NCBI GenBank assembly: GCA_902778935.1 | Contig: CACYZT010000004.1 | Coordinates: 62,001-126,000 of the forward strand | Direction: 5' to 3' | DNA from: an uncultured Bacteroidales bacterium | GTDB lineage: Bacteria > Bacteroidota > Bacteroidia > Bacteroidales > Paludibacteraceae | DNA length: 64,000 nucleotides | Shown: positions 47,033 through 55,110 of the stretch, piece by piece | How the letters are laid out: each line of letters begins with the position of its first letter | Position numbering within the stretch: the stretch's first letter is position 1 | Translations under genes and position numbers: made by a program | The notes under the pieces: model-generated | Databases searched by the model: none | The model's input: the letters and a program-made list of their open reading frames with translations, nothing else | Told to the model about the DNA's origin: nothing

Positions 47033-50000
47033 TTAGAACGAAATCTCCAGTCCTCCCTGGAAGGTACGACCTACAGGATAGTTCTCCGAATAGAAACCGG
47101 CAAGGTTGCCTGTACCACCATCCATTCTAACTTCCGGGTCCATACCTGAGAACTTGGATGCTGTGAAGAGGTTGTCTGCCGAGAAATAGATACGGCACTT
47201 GGTCATGTGCGCCTTCTTGATGAGCGAAATCGGGAAGTCATAACCAACGGTGAGGTTCTTGAGACGGAAGTAGGAACCATCCTCCAAGAAACGAGACGAA
47301 ACCTGATTCGAACTCTTGTTTCCGCTCAACTGAGCCTTCGGGTGCGTAGCGTTGTCGCCCGGGTTCTGCCAACGGCTCCAGCCAAGAGGAGAATTCTCAA
47401 TCGAGAGCTGGTTGTAACCCAGATATGCACCATCAGCATCGTATGCCTGACGGGTGTAGTTGTAAATGAGGTTGCCATATTGGAAATTGCTGTTCAGATG
47501 GAGGAAGATACCATTCCAGCTCAACTGCGTGCTCAAACCGCCGGAGAACAACGGGGTAGCTGTACCAACAGCGTGCGCCTGCGTAGCGTTGTAATCATTG
47601 GTAGTGGTCTTGTTGCCAGCAGCATCGAGAATATAATCACCCTTCTCGTCCACGCAATACCACAACGGATCACCGTTAGCAGGATCAACTCCCGCCCATT
47701 CTTTCATATACCAGGTATAAATATCATGCCCTTCCATTACGCGTTGGTTAACCGAATTTTCGGACTGGTTGAATGCTCCCTTATTCGGATCATCAGCAGC
47801 ATGCGGCAGACTCATTACGCGGTTTTGGTTGAAACCGATATTGAAGCCGATATCCCAACGCCATTTGTTTATCTGAATTACATTTGCGTCAAGACTGAAC
47901 TCAATACCACGGTTGCGTACCGAACCAATGTTTTTCGTTACCTCATAGAAACCCGTCGAAGGAGCTACAGGTACATCCAGCAACAGACCCGTGTTGTCGG
48001 TTTGATAGAGGTCAATAGACATACTGATGCGTTTGATAAACGATATATCAATACCTACAGCTGCCATATTTGCAGTCTCCCAGTGAAGCTCAGGGTTCGA
48101 CAAGCGGCTCGGCATTGCACCCACCTGCTGCTGATAAAGGAGAGTCGGTTTCGGGCTCTTACCGCTAAGAAGATTCGTAAACGCATAAGAAGAGAGATAT
48201 CTGTATGCCGGGATGCTGTTATTACCCGTGATACCATAGGAAGCACGGAGTTTCAAGAAGGAAACGACATCCTGACCCTTCATGAAGTCCTCATTGGAAA
48301 TCAACCAGCTGGCAGCTACCGAGGGAAAATGACCTACACGGTTGTTCGGAGCAAAAATAGAACTTGCCTCTGCACGGTAGGTAGCCGTAATGAAGTAGCG
48401 CTTGTTCCAGTCATAGCTGGCCTGTAGGAATGCAGCCCAACCTGCGCCCGGGATGGTATAACCACCCACACTATGCATTACACTAACATTGAGTACATCC
48501 ACGCCATTCGGCATATCCGTACCTTCAGCAGTAGTGTACTCATTATGCCAATAGCTGTATTCAAAACCGGCCATTGCATTGAAGCTGTGAGCACCCCATT
48601 GGTAACCACCCTTAAGGATATTGGTCGTACCGAAGCTCTTGCTTCTACCTACGCTCTTGCCGATAAAGCCATTCTTATACGAGGTATCGTATACGCGCGG
48701 ATCGATAAAGTTTGTGCTTAGCCAGTTACCGGCACCGAAGGTATTGGTTGTCGTGAAATGTAACCAGTCGGTAAAGTGAACACCAAGCTGGAGCACTCCC
48801 GAGAAATTGAAGTCATCACCCTTTGAATAGTTATATTGCGACGAATGGAGTGAGTTCCAGGTTTCCTGGCTCCACCATTTACCGCCGTTATCAGGACGCG
48901 TACCTTTCTCTATACGGATAAATTGGTTGGTAATATTACCATTCTCATCGTATGCATACGGGCAATCCCACGGCATCTTGCCATAGGCATCGGCCATCAT
49001 CGTCCATGTAGAAGGGTAGTTTACACTCGACTTGGAGAAATCCACTTTCACATTCATATCCAGCCATTTAGCGATGTCTGCTTTGAGCGAAGCGTGACCT
49101 GCCACTTTCTGCATACCGGTTGATTTGAATGTACCTTGCTCACCGAAGTAGTCCAGCGATACAAAGTAAGACACATGCTCCGAACCACCGTGAACAGCCA
49201 CATTGTAGTTCTGGATAACACCGGTCTTAAAGAACTCGTTTTGCCAGTTCCAGTCAACGAGATCCTCTAAAGGAGGATAGGTAGCATTGAAAGCAACAGG
49301 GCTGTACATCGATTTATGGAAATTGTACAACTCAGCGGATTTCATCATACGGAAGTTACCAAACAAAGCCTGCTTAGCACCGGCTGTAGCCTTGATGTCC
49401 ACATGAACCTTGTCATTTTTCTTACCGGACTTGGTGGTAACTACGATAACACCACCAGCAGCCGCAGCACCGTAGATACCGGTAGAACCGGCGTCTTTCA
49501 ATACGGAGATGGTCTCTACATCGTTTGGGTTGAATGTACCGCCCATGACACCATCGACCACGTAAACGGGGGCACTTCCTGCAGTAATAGAACCTGTACC
49601 ACGGATACGAATCTGGGCAGCCTCACCCGGCTGACCACTTGCGTTAGAAACCGTCAAACCTGCTACTTTACCTTGGAGCATGTTACCGATATCACTGGTG
49701 GTGACGTCGGTCAGTTTCTCTGCGTCCACCGTAACAACGGCTGAACTCAATTCGGCTTTCTTAACAGCAGAATAACCCAGAGATACGACTTCTTGAAGTT
49801 GCTGTGCATCGGACTCCATGATAATCTGCATGTCTTCCACCGCACGAATCTCGATGGTTTTGTAGCCCATGTACGACAACTGGAGTGTCGCTTTGTCAGG
49901 CACATTGATGTCGAAGTTACCGTCAAAGTCCGTTACCGTACCGGTAGATGTGCCTTTAACGAGAATACTCACACCAATCATCGGTTCCGATGTGTCCGCA

Positions 50001-50125
50001 TCGATAACCGTACCTTTCACGTGGATGTCCGCAAAAGCAGCGACAGCCAACGTCAGGCAGAAAAAGATCGCTTGTAATCGTTTCTTAGCCACAAGGGCAC
50101 GATTACTTTTGGGAAAAGTTCTCAT
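47033..50125 (-). CDS. SusC/RagA-family TonB-linked outer-membrane transporter
   Basis: A 1030-residue transporter that imports oligosaccharides with SusD. Residues 36-115 are the carboxypeptidase-like domain (GTVIDADTSEPMIGVSILV), followed by the TonB-box region (LQEVVSLGYSAVKKAELSS, near 112-130). The plug has GNMLQGKVAGLTVSNASGQP, IRIRGTGSITAGSAPVYVVDG and VLKDAGSTGIYGAAAAGGVI, and the rest is a barrel ending GGLEISF. The first 16 residues (MRTFPKSNRALVAKK) are unusual for SusC and come from the CTTAGCC..GGGCACGATTA repeat module. The signal segment is LQAIFFCLTLAVAAFA. Confidence 0.96.
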   Translation of the reverse strand: MRTFPKSNRALVAKKRLQAIFFCLTLAVAAFADIHVKGTVIDADTSEPMIGVSILVKGTSTGTVTDFDGNFDINVPDKATLQLSYMGYKTIEIRAVEDMQIIMESDAQQLQEVVSLGYSAVKKAELSSAVVTVDAEKLTDVTTSDIGNMLQGKVAGLTVSNASGQPGEAAQIRIRGTGSITAGSAPVYVVDGVMGGTFNPNDVETISVLKDAGSTGIYGAAAAGGVIVVTTKSGKKNDKVHVDIKATAGAKQALFGNFRMMKSAELYNFHKSMYSPVAFNATYPPLEDLVDWNWQNEFFKTGVIQNYNVAVHGGSEHVSYFVSLDYFGEQGTFKSTGMQKVAGHASLKADIAKWLDMNVKVDFSKSSVNYPSTWTMMADAYGKMPWDCPYAYDENGNITNQFIRIEKGTRPDNGGKWWSQETWNSLHSSQYNYSKGDDFNFSGVLQLGVHFTDWLHFTTTNTFGAGNWLSTNFIDPRVYDTSYKNGFIGKSVGRSKSFGTTNILKGGYQWGAHSFNAMAGFEYSYWHNEYTTAEGTDMPNGVDVLNVSVMHSVGGYTIPGAGWAAFLQASYDWNKRYFITATYRAEASSIFAPNNRVGHFPSVAASWLISNEDFMKGQDVVSFLKLRASYGITGNNSIPAYRYLSSYAFTNLLSGKSPKPTLLYQQQVGAMPSRLSNPELHWETANMAAVGIDISFIKRISMSIDLYQTDNTGLLLDVPVAPSTGFYEVTKNIGSVRNRGIEFSLDANVIQINKWRWDIGFNIGFNQNRVMSLPHAADDPNKGAFNQSENSVNQRVMEGHDIYTWYMKEWAGVDPANGDPLWYCVDEKGDYILDAAGNKTTTNDYNATQAHAVGTATPLFSGGLSTQLSWNGIFLHLNSNFQYGNLIYNYTRQAYDADGAYLGYNQLSIENSPLGWSRWQNPGDNATHPKAQLSGNKSSNQVSSRFLEDGSYFRLKNLTVGYDFPISLIKKAHMTKCRIYFSADNLFTASKFSGMDPEVRMDGGTGNLAGFYSENYPVGRTFQGGLEISF
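50084..50107 (-). repeat. CTTAGCC..GGGCACGATTA module in the 5' end of susC
   Basis: On the plus strand TTCTTAGCCACAAGGGCACG then ATTA. It matches the modules next to tRNA-Pro at about 38779-38799 and 38832-38852 except in the loop bases. Here it encodes NRALVAKK. Confidence 0.6.
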
Positions 50126-50172
50126 AAAATTAGTATTTTAAGTTAAATGAAGTGATTGGTTGCTTTATTTGT

Positions 50173-50330
50173 AAATAAACAAAGATAAAAACCTCATTGT
50201 CTATTGCACATACGTGCTCTGTGTATTAGTCCGCTTGACCATCTATAAAAACAAGCTTTTCTATCTGTTCAATCGCCCTAATCCACACTCTGACGAGTAA
50301 TTGACAATTCGGCGATAAACATAAATAAAT
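50173..50330. repeat. ATAAACATAAATAAA-bracketed spacer, copy 2 (before susC)
   Basis: AAATAAACAAAGATAAA (50173-50189) and ATAAACATAAATAAAT (50315-50330) bracket the 204-base spacer between the alpha-galactosidase and susC genes. Read on the minus strand the first includes TATCTTTG (50187-50180), a possible -7 box for susC, but no TTTG lies at the right distance. The right copy ends on the alpha-galactosidase stop codon. Confidence 0.5.
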
Positions 50331-52264
50331 TATTTTTCTATTACTTTTAATAGGTAGTTGCGCTCGAAGTTCACTTCTATCTTCGGGTCAGAGCCCTTGA
50401 CGGTGAATTCACGCGGTTCGTCCGCTGTATATTCGATAGCGGTATATTCTTTGGAAGGATCGAGTCCGCGGAGCTCCAGTGTGCCCCGATAAGAAGGAAC
50501 AGGAACCGAAGCGGCATCTACATGCGCCGGATCCATCGCACCCTCCGGAGCTATTGGATCTACATAGAAGGCATAGTAGAGCGCATCGTTCTGGCGAATG
50601 ACATGTCCCTCGGGATAGTCATAACCCCATGTATAGAGATTGAGATACTCACCGCGGGCGAGGTTGTTCTCCTTATAGATCTTCATCCATTTGCGGATGA
50701 GCGCCTCTTTCTCCGGCGTCAGCAGGAAGGGACCTTCGGACCAGTTCGGGTTATCTTTTGGCCATGTGAACTTCGTTCCGATAACGGAACCGGTACCAAT
50801 CTGCGAAGCGAAATCATCGCCTCCGTCGGTCAGCTCCACATGGTCGCCATAATAAGCGAGTTGCGGCGCCATAGCGGCATACGCTTTGCGTTTCATACGC
50901 ACCTGACGGGAAGACATCGGGTCAGAAGCCACAGCCTGGTTAATCTCCGGCACGAGGAAATAGTTGACCGCACAGCCGCAAGGGCATACCTGAATGACTG
51001 CATCCGGCTTCATAGCGCGTGCCTCGTCATAAATCTTACCGAAATAAGACGGCATCTGCTCCGGAGCATCCCACGGGCTTTCCAAACCGGAAGCTTCGTT
51101 ATAATCCGGCATACAGCAGTTGAGGTGCTGACCATCGATTTTGAGACCATCGAAATTCCATCTGCGGAGGAACATATCGAGCAGATCTTTCGTATAAGCA
51201 TCAGTTACGGGGTTCACCGGCGAGAGATACCAACTGTCCCACCATGTGATATACTCATTGGACCATTCCTCGGTCTTGAGCAGCATCTCCGGGTGCTCTT
51301 TGAGAATCTGTGTGCCCGGGTCAGCAGCCAGCGACGCCCACCACAGTTTGGCTTTCAAGCCGCGCTTATGGCACTCGTCCGTGATATGACGCATATCTTT
51401 GTCTCCACCCGGGAAAAGTTCGTTGGTATTCCAGTCGCCTTCGGCAATCTGATAACCATCGTCTATATCGACCCATGTGAAACCGAGTTCCGCCACTTTA
51501 TCGAGCGTACCCAGCACCATGCCCATCTCAAACGGACGTCCGTAGCCCCATGCGCACCAAACCGGCTCAAAAGCCTGCGGCTCCGACGGCTTCATCTGCA
51601 CGCCTTCGTTAGCCTGCATATAATCGGAGAAGATACGGAGAGCATTGAAATAGTCGCCCTTATGGCTCAGGCGGAAAGCCTTGAAGCACTTGAGCGTGTC
51701 GCCCTGCGCCAACTCTACCGGCTTCGGTAGGTCGTAACGCAGCGCCATGGTGACCTTGTTATCATAGCGCTTCCACTCCACGGGCATGGAAATCATACGG
51801 AGCACGGGCTCGAACAGACCGATAGCCATACCACCGTCGCGCTGCCAGAGGTCCACCACAGGAATACCGCCTCCGTAATCGGAGTTATTCATACCGAGAT
51901 AGTTCTGCTTAGCGAAACCCTCCTGCACAGGCAGCACCCAGTCCATACGCGCGTTGGACGAAGACGGCTGGAGCGACCAAACGACGCTATCCTTTGCCTC
52001 TATCTCCGTGCGGCACAACTCATAGGCCTTTACCGTCACAGGCTTACCTTCATTAACGAAGTAAGTCTCGACAACCTCCAGTCCATCCACACCTTCTACG
52101 GGCGTGACGGTCTGATGCTTCACCACTTGGATGCCATTCGCTTTATACGGGAACGATGCCATCTCCGCTTCCGCGCAGATGAGACGCTCCGTCTGCGGCT
52201 TCGAGCAAGCGGACATACACAAGACCGCTGCGCTCAGAGACAAAAGATAAAAGACGTTTTTCAT
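50330..52264 (-). CDS. Clan-D (GH36/GH27-like) alpha-galactosidase-type glycosidase, lipoprotein
   Basis: A 644-residue lipoprotein (lipobox LCMSAC, Cys20). Residues 30-225 are an N-terminal beta-supersandwich. The TIM barrel opens with VWCAWGYGRPFEMGMV and GFTWVDIDDGYQ. The nucleophile is probably Asp377 in DGLKIDGQ, and the acid/base probably Asp448 in SDPMSSRQVR, which is the clan-D D-x3-R form. A C-terminal beta domain follows from about 545. Alpha-galactosidase is the best guess; alpha-N-acetylgalactosaminidase is possible. Lipid anchoring suggests it acts at the surface or in the periplasm. Confidence 0.85.
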   Translation of the reverse strand: MKNVFYLLSLSAAVLCMSACSKPQTERLICAEAEMASFPYKANGIQVVKHQTVTPVEGVDGLEVVETYFVNEGKPVTVKAYELCRTEIEAKDSVVWSLQPSSSNARMDWVLPVQEGFAKQNYLGMNNSDYGGGIPVVDLWQRDGGMAIGLFEPVLRMISMPVEWKRYDNKVTMALRYDLPKPVELAQGDTLKCFKAFRLSHKGDYFNALRIFSDYMQANEGVQMKPSEPQAFEPVWCAWGYGRPFEMGMVLGTLDKVAELGFTWVDIDDGYQIAEGDWNTNELFPGGDKDMRHITDECHKRGLKAKLWWASLAADPGTQILKEHPEMLLKTEEWSNEYITWWDSWYLSPVNPVTDAYTKDLLDMFLRRWNFDGLKIDGQHLNCCMPDYNEASGLESPWDAPEQMPSYFGKIYDEARAMKPDAVIQVCPCGCAVNYFLVPEINQAVASDPMSSRQVRMKRKAYAAMAPQLAYYGDHVELTDGGDDFASQIGTGSVIGTKFTWPKDNPNWSEGPFLLTPEKEALIRKWMKIYKENNLARGEYLNLYTWGYDYPEGHVIRQNDALYYAFYVDPIAPEGAMDPAHVDAASVPVPSYRGTLELRGLDPSKEYTAIEYTADEPREFTVKGSDPKIEVNFERNYLLKVIEK

Positions 52265-52278
52265 ATACTTATTTAAGT

Positions 52279-52433
52279 AAATAAAACCTAATAAACCCTT
52301 TTAAATGCTTTTGAGCTTTGCTCTACGCGTGCTTAGTTGTTAAAATCACTTGTGAGTAAACTCCCAGATGAATTTACCACCTAACCCCGCACTCCGACGA
52401 GTAAAGCATTTAAAAGCAATAAACATAAATAAA
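52279..52433. repeat. ATAAACATAAATAAA-bracketed spacer with 14-bp inverted repeat, copy 3
   Basis: AAATAAAACCTAATAAACCC (52279-52298) and ATAAACATAAATAAA (52419-52433) bracket a perfect 14-bp inverted repeat, CTTTTAAATGCTTT (52298-52311) with AAAGCATTTAAAAG (52403-52416). It fills the spacer between the amidohydrolase and alpha-galactosidase genes. Confidence 0.6.
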
Positions 52434-52452
52434 ATATATATTCTATTGTGTT

Positions 52453-53550
52453 TTATTTATACTCCGTAAGGATTCGCTCGGCATTGTCATGATAAATCTT
52501 CTTCAGCACTTCGTCCGGCAGATTGAATGCAGAGAGCGCCCAATGATAGCCGTACTCCATGTTGTAGAAATGCTCGTCGTTGGTCTCCAGCACACGGAAG
52601 ATAGCGCGGTACATCTCCGGATCGAAACCATTATCGGTACCGAAGAGGACGCGGTCCTGATATTTAATAAGGAACTCACGCGTAGCGCGCGGCGTATGCG
52701 CGGACTCAGCAACACGAGCAGAGATATCGACATACATATTCGGATATTTATCCAGCAATGCGCCGAGGCGCGGCCAGTCGTGGCTCATGTTCAGGTAATG
52801 GCAAGCGATGAAGATGGTGTTCGGGTTCTCGCGTACGGCGTTCTCAAAGGACTCCATGAGTTTGTTGTAGCCATAGCAGTTGGTGGTGTCCACATGCCAA
52901 TTGACAGCATTCACCAGACCGTCATTCGTCTCATCCATCGGCAGATACATCCAGTACGGCTCTGCGATATGGATACTAATCGGCATCTTGAGTTCCGCAC
53001 ATTTGGCAATGAGCGGCCGGATGCGCGGGTCATCGATATGGATATCCTTGCCCTCCACCGGACGAGCATAGGTATCGCCTTCGCCTTTATCGCCGAGTTC
53101 ACCGACACCGGTAGCACCGAGTTCGTTATGATAGCGCTCAAGCAGGGCACAAGCTTTCTCGATACCCTCCGGCGACATGTCGCTATAATCGAAGCAGCAC
53201 CAGAAGCGGAAGCGGTCTTTGTAGGGGCCATAGAGCTCTACTACCTCCTCAAAGGGACGACCGATCCAGGAGCAATGCATAATAGCAGTGTGCAGCACGC
53301 CGACCTCATCCATATTCTTGCACCACTGGGCAATCTCCTCCGCATTCGCGCAATAGTCATGGGAGTGCATGTCGATAATATCGAACTTAGCACGCTCCAC
53401 GCGGGTAGCAGGGATGTTGTTCACTACGGTCGGATTGAAATCACGGAGCAAAATCTTATCCGTGGGATTAGCCGACTGCTCCGCTTTTTGGGACGGATTA
53501 CAAGCCACCAAAATGGCCATCGAAACCAAGAAAAATATCTTCTTCATCAT
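52453..53550 (-). CDS. Amidohydrolase-superfamily lipoprotein
   Basis: A 365-residue lipoprotein (lipobox AILVAC, Cys17) with a metal-dependent amidohydrolase (Amidohydro_2-like) barrel. The metal site is seen as DMHSHDY (His62, His64), ISIHIAEPYW, FIACHYLN and LFGTDNGFD. Relatives hydrolyse lactones or decarboxylate aromatic acids, so a sugar lactonase is possible, but no substrate can be read. It is the first gene of the minus-strand PUL and is divergent from the DeoR regulator. Confidence 0.82.
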   Translation of the reverse strand: MMKKIFFLVSMAILVACNPSQKAEQSANPTDKILLRDFNPTVVNNIPATRVERAKFDIIDMHSHDYCANAEEIAQWCKNMDEVGVLHTAIMHCSWIGRPFEEVVELYGPYKDRFRFWCCFDYSDMSPEGIEKACALLERYHNELGATGVGELGDKGEGDTYARPVEGKDIHIDDPRIRPLIAKCAELKMPISIHIAEPYWMYLPMDETNDGLVNAVNWHVDTTNCYGYNKLMESFENAVRENPNTIFIACHYLNMSHDWPRLGALLDKYPNMYVDISARVAESAHTPRATREFLIKYQDRVLFGTDNGFDPEMYRAIFRVLETNDEHFYNMEYGYHWALSAFNLPDEVLKKIYHDNAERILTEYK

Positions 53551-53582
53551 GATATTGTGATTATAGCAAATTTTTCACGTTG

Positions 53583-53590
53583 CAAAATTA
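53583..53590 (-). promoter_or_regulatory. Possible -7 box for the PUL operon
   Basis: TAATTTTG on the minus strand with an A-tract upstream, but no TTTG at -33. About 30 bases precede the amidohydrolase ATG. The weak -33 fits a promoter that is regulated. Confidence 0.5.
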
Positions 53591-53679
53591 CTACATTTTT
53601 TTTATATAGCATAATAATTTAATATGTTATACAGCATATTTTTCGTGTTTTACACAACTAACACACTATAAGTCAGTAT

Positions 53680-53731
53680 ATTACGAAACAAAAAACGATA
53701 TTTCGTAATGTTTCGAAAATAGTATCGAAAC
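53680..53731. promoter_or_regulatory. Candidate DeoR-family operator: two TTTCG inverted repeats
   Basis: ATTACGAAA (53680-53688) pairs with TTTCGTAAT (53701-53709), 12 nt between. GTTTCGA (53710-53716) pairs with TCGAAAC (53725-53731), 8 nt between. Together they carry four GTTTCGWAA-like half sites between the divergent amidohydrolase and deoR-type promoters. DeoR/GlpR-family regulators often bind TTCG-containing half sites. Confidence 0.55.
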
Positions 53732-53739
53732 TTTTTTTA

Positions 53740-53771
53740 TTTGCATATTTCGGAAAAAAAGTGTAACTTTG
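53740..53771 (+). promoter_or_regulatory. Promoter of the DeoR-family regulator
   Basis: TTTG at 53740-53743, a 20-nt spacer beginning CATATTTCGG, TAACTTTG at 53764-53771. The candidate operator ends 9 bases upstream. The leader to the ATG at 53985 is about 210 nt and holds the 16-bp repeats. Confidence 0.75.
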
Positions 53772-53787
53772 CCGGCGAAATTGATTA

Positions 53788-53951
53788 GACCGCTGCGCTG
53801 ACGGACCACTGCGTTGACAGACCACTGCGTTGACAGACCGTCCTGCGGACTGACAGACTGAATTACCGACAGAGCGATAGAACGAGAAATCGATATATCG
53901 AAAGACCGCTGCGATGACGCACCACTACGTTGACGGACCGTTGCACTGACA
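53788..53951. repeat. 16-bp modular repeat in the regulator's leader (copy R1)
   Basis: GACCGCTGCGCTGACG, then GACCACTGCGTTGACA twice, and GACTGAATTACCGACA at 53856. After a GAGAAATCGATATATCGAAA block, three more units follow at 53904-53951. It shares GGACTGACAGACTGAATTAC and the ATCGATATATCGAAAGACC block with the copy at 60842. Confidence 0.65.
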
Positions 53952-53984
53952 GAAAAAAGAAGAAAGACATAAAATACAGATACC

Positions 53985-54761
53985 ATGAATACTTCTTCGG
54001 CAAAGGAACGCAGGGCGCTGATATTGCGCATGCTGGAACAGGAACAGGAAGTTCGTGTGACCGACATCAGTCGGGAGACGGGCATTTCGGAAGTGACTAT
54101 TCGAAAGGATTTGACGATTCTTCACAACCGTCATTTGCTCTTGCGTACGCGCGGAGGGGCTATGCGCAAGCCTGTGGATAACCCCAATGAAGACACGACG
54201 ATAGCGAAGAAGCGGATGTTCAATTTCAAAGAGAAAGAGCGCATCGGCGAAGAGGCGGTGAAGATGATTAAGGAAGGTGATTTCATTATGCTTGATTCGG
54301 GTACAACGACCTTAGAAGTAGCGCGTCATTTAGGCAAATTCCAACATCTGCGTATATTGACCAATGCGATGAACATAGCTACGGAGCTGATGGTCTATAA
54401 GCGCTTTGACGTAGTGCTGCTTGGCGGCAACGTGCGCGTGAACAGCCATTCGATGGTAGGTCCTTTAGCACTATCGGTGCTTCGTAATTTCCGAGGATAC
54501 AAACTGTTTCTGGGCGTTGATTCATTCTCGGTAGAAAACGGTGTATCCACTCCGAGTCTGGAGGAGGCGCTTCTTAACCAGATGATGATTCAGCAAGCAG
54601 GCAAGGTGATAGCTGTGTTTGATTCCTCGAAATTCAACAAGCGGAGTTTTGTGCATATCGCCGAGACGAACGAGTTGGACTGCATCATCACCGATAATGC
54701 CATACCGGCGGGGATATCCACGAAGCTGCAGAAGCTTGGGATTGAGGTAAGGCTGGTATAG
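53985..54761 (+). CDS. DeoR/GlpR-family transcriptional regulator
   Basis: A 258-residue sugar-responsive repressor type. The winged HTH at residues 5-58 reads RALILRMLEQEQEVRVTDIS and GISEVTIRKDLTIL, followed by the RTRGGAM hinge. The DeoRC effector domain has FIMLDSGTTTLEVARHLG, LRILTNAMNIATEL and DVVLLGGNVR. Members bind phosphorylated sugars. Its divergent position next to the PUL and the TTTCG inverted repeats between them suggest it controls that operon and itself. Most PULs use hybrid two-component, ECF/anti-sigma or SusR-type regulators, so this is a less common arrangement. Confidence 0.93.
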   Translation: MNTSSAKERRALILRMLEQEQEVRVTDISRETGISEVTIRKDLTILHNRHLLLRTRGGAMRKPVDNPNEDTTIAKKRMFNFKEKERIGEEAVKMIKEGDFIMLDSGTTTLEVARHLGKFQHLRILTNAMNIATELMVYKRFDVVLLGGNVRVNSHSMVGPLALSVLRNFRGYKLFLGVDSFSVENGVSTPSLEEALLNQMMIQQAGKVIAVFDSSKFNKRSFVHIAETNELDCIITDNAIPAGISTKLQKLGIEVRLV

Positions 54762-54783
54762 CCCTCTGATAGTTTCTAATAGA

Positions 54784-54944
54784 AAATAAACCAAGATAAA
54801 CCCTTTCATCGGCAATTCGCTCTGCCGAGCCTACGAGGCGCCACCGCCATGTCTCCCTAAAAGTAAACTTTTCGGTAGCCCTTGCGGCTACGCCTCACCT
54901 CCGAAGGAGGTAATTGCCGCAGAAAGCGATAAACATAAATAAAT
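54784..54944. repeat. ATAAACATAAATAAA-bracketed spacer, copy 4, with REP-like hairpins
   Basis: AAATAAACCAAGATAAACCC (54784-54803) and ATAAACATAAATAAAT (54929-54944) bracket an inverted repeat CGGCAATT (54810-54817)/AATTGCCG (54912-54919). Inside are further hairpins: GTAGCCCTTGCGGCTAC and CACCTCCGAAGGAGGT. Part of the gene-free stretch 54762-55110. Confidence 0.55.
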
Positions 54945-54964
54945 TTTAATGCTCTGCATTGAAC

Positions 54965-55040
54965 GCTGCCAGGTGTGACCTCAGAAGACAGACCGTTGCA
55001 CTGACAGAACGTCCTACGGACTGACAGACTGATTTACCGG
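54965..55040. repeat. Dispersed repeat, copy R2
   Basis: GCTGCCAGGTGTGACCTCAG then AAGACAGACCG, and further on GACAGAACGTCCTACGGACT, GACAGACTGATTTACCG. Both blocks are matched by copy R3 at 60842. It lies directly after (minus strand) the terminator of the 1600-residue protein gene. Confidence 0.7.
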
Positions 55041-55060
55041 AACGACTGAGATAAGAGAAA

Positions 55061-55093
55061 CAAAAACAGCCCGCATTGAGCGAGCTGTTTTTG
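55061..55093. terminator. Terminator of the 1600-residue secreted protein gene
   Basis: CAAAAACAGC pairs with GCTGTTTTTG, with an inner CGC/GCG extension around ATTGA. It lies 17 bases after the stop codon on the minus strand. Confidence 0.85.
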
Positions 55094-55110
55094 TATAGAA
55101 TCCTAATGGA

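Noticed and set aside
46985..47033. TAATGTGTAATGTGTAAAG-type microrepeat between susC and susD as a regulatory element
   Set aside because: It is a 47-base low-complexity spacer with no symmetry or periodic array strong enough to support a function.
53788..53951. R1 considered as a CRISPR array
   Set aside because: Units are 16 bp with no spacers of constant length, and no cas genes are present.
53681..54085. A 134-codon minus-strand frame across repeat R1, and similar short frames at 60864-61135
   Set aside because: The predicted proteins are repeat-driven (SVIQSVSP, SRSVGRSV type) and overlap the regulator's promoter or the dispersed repeats.
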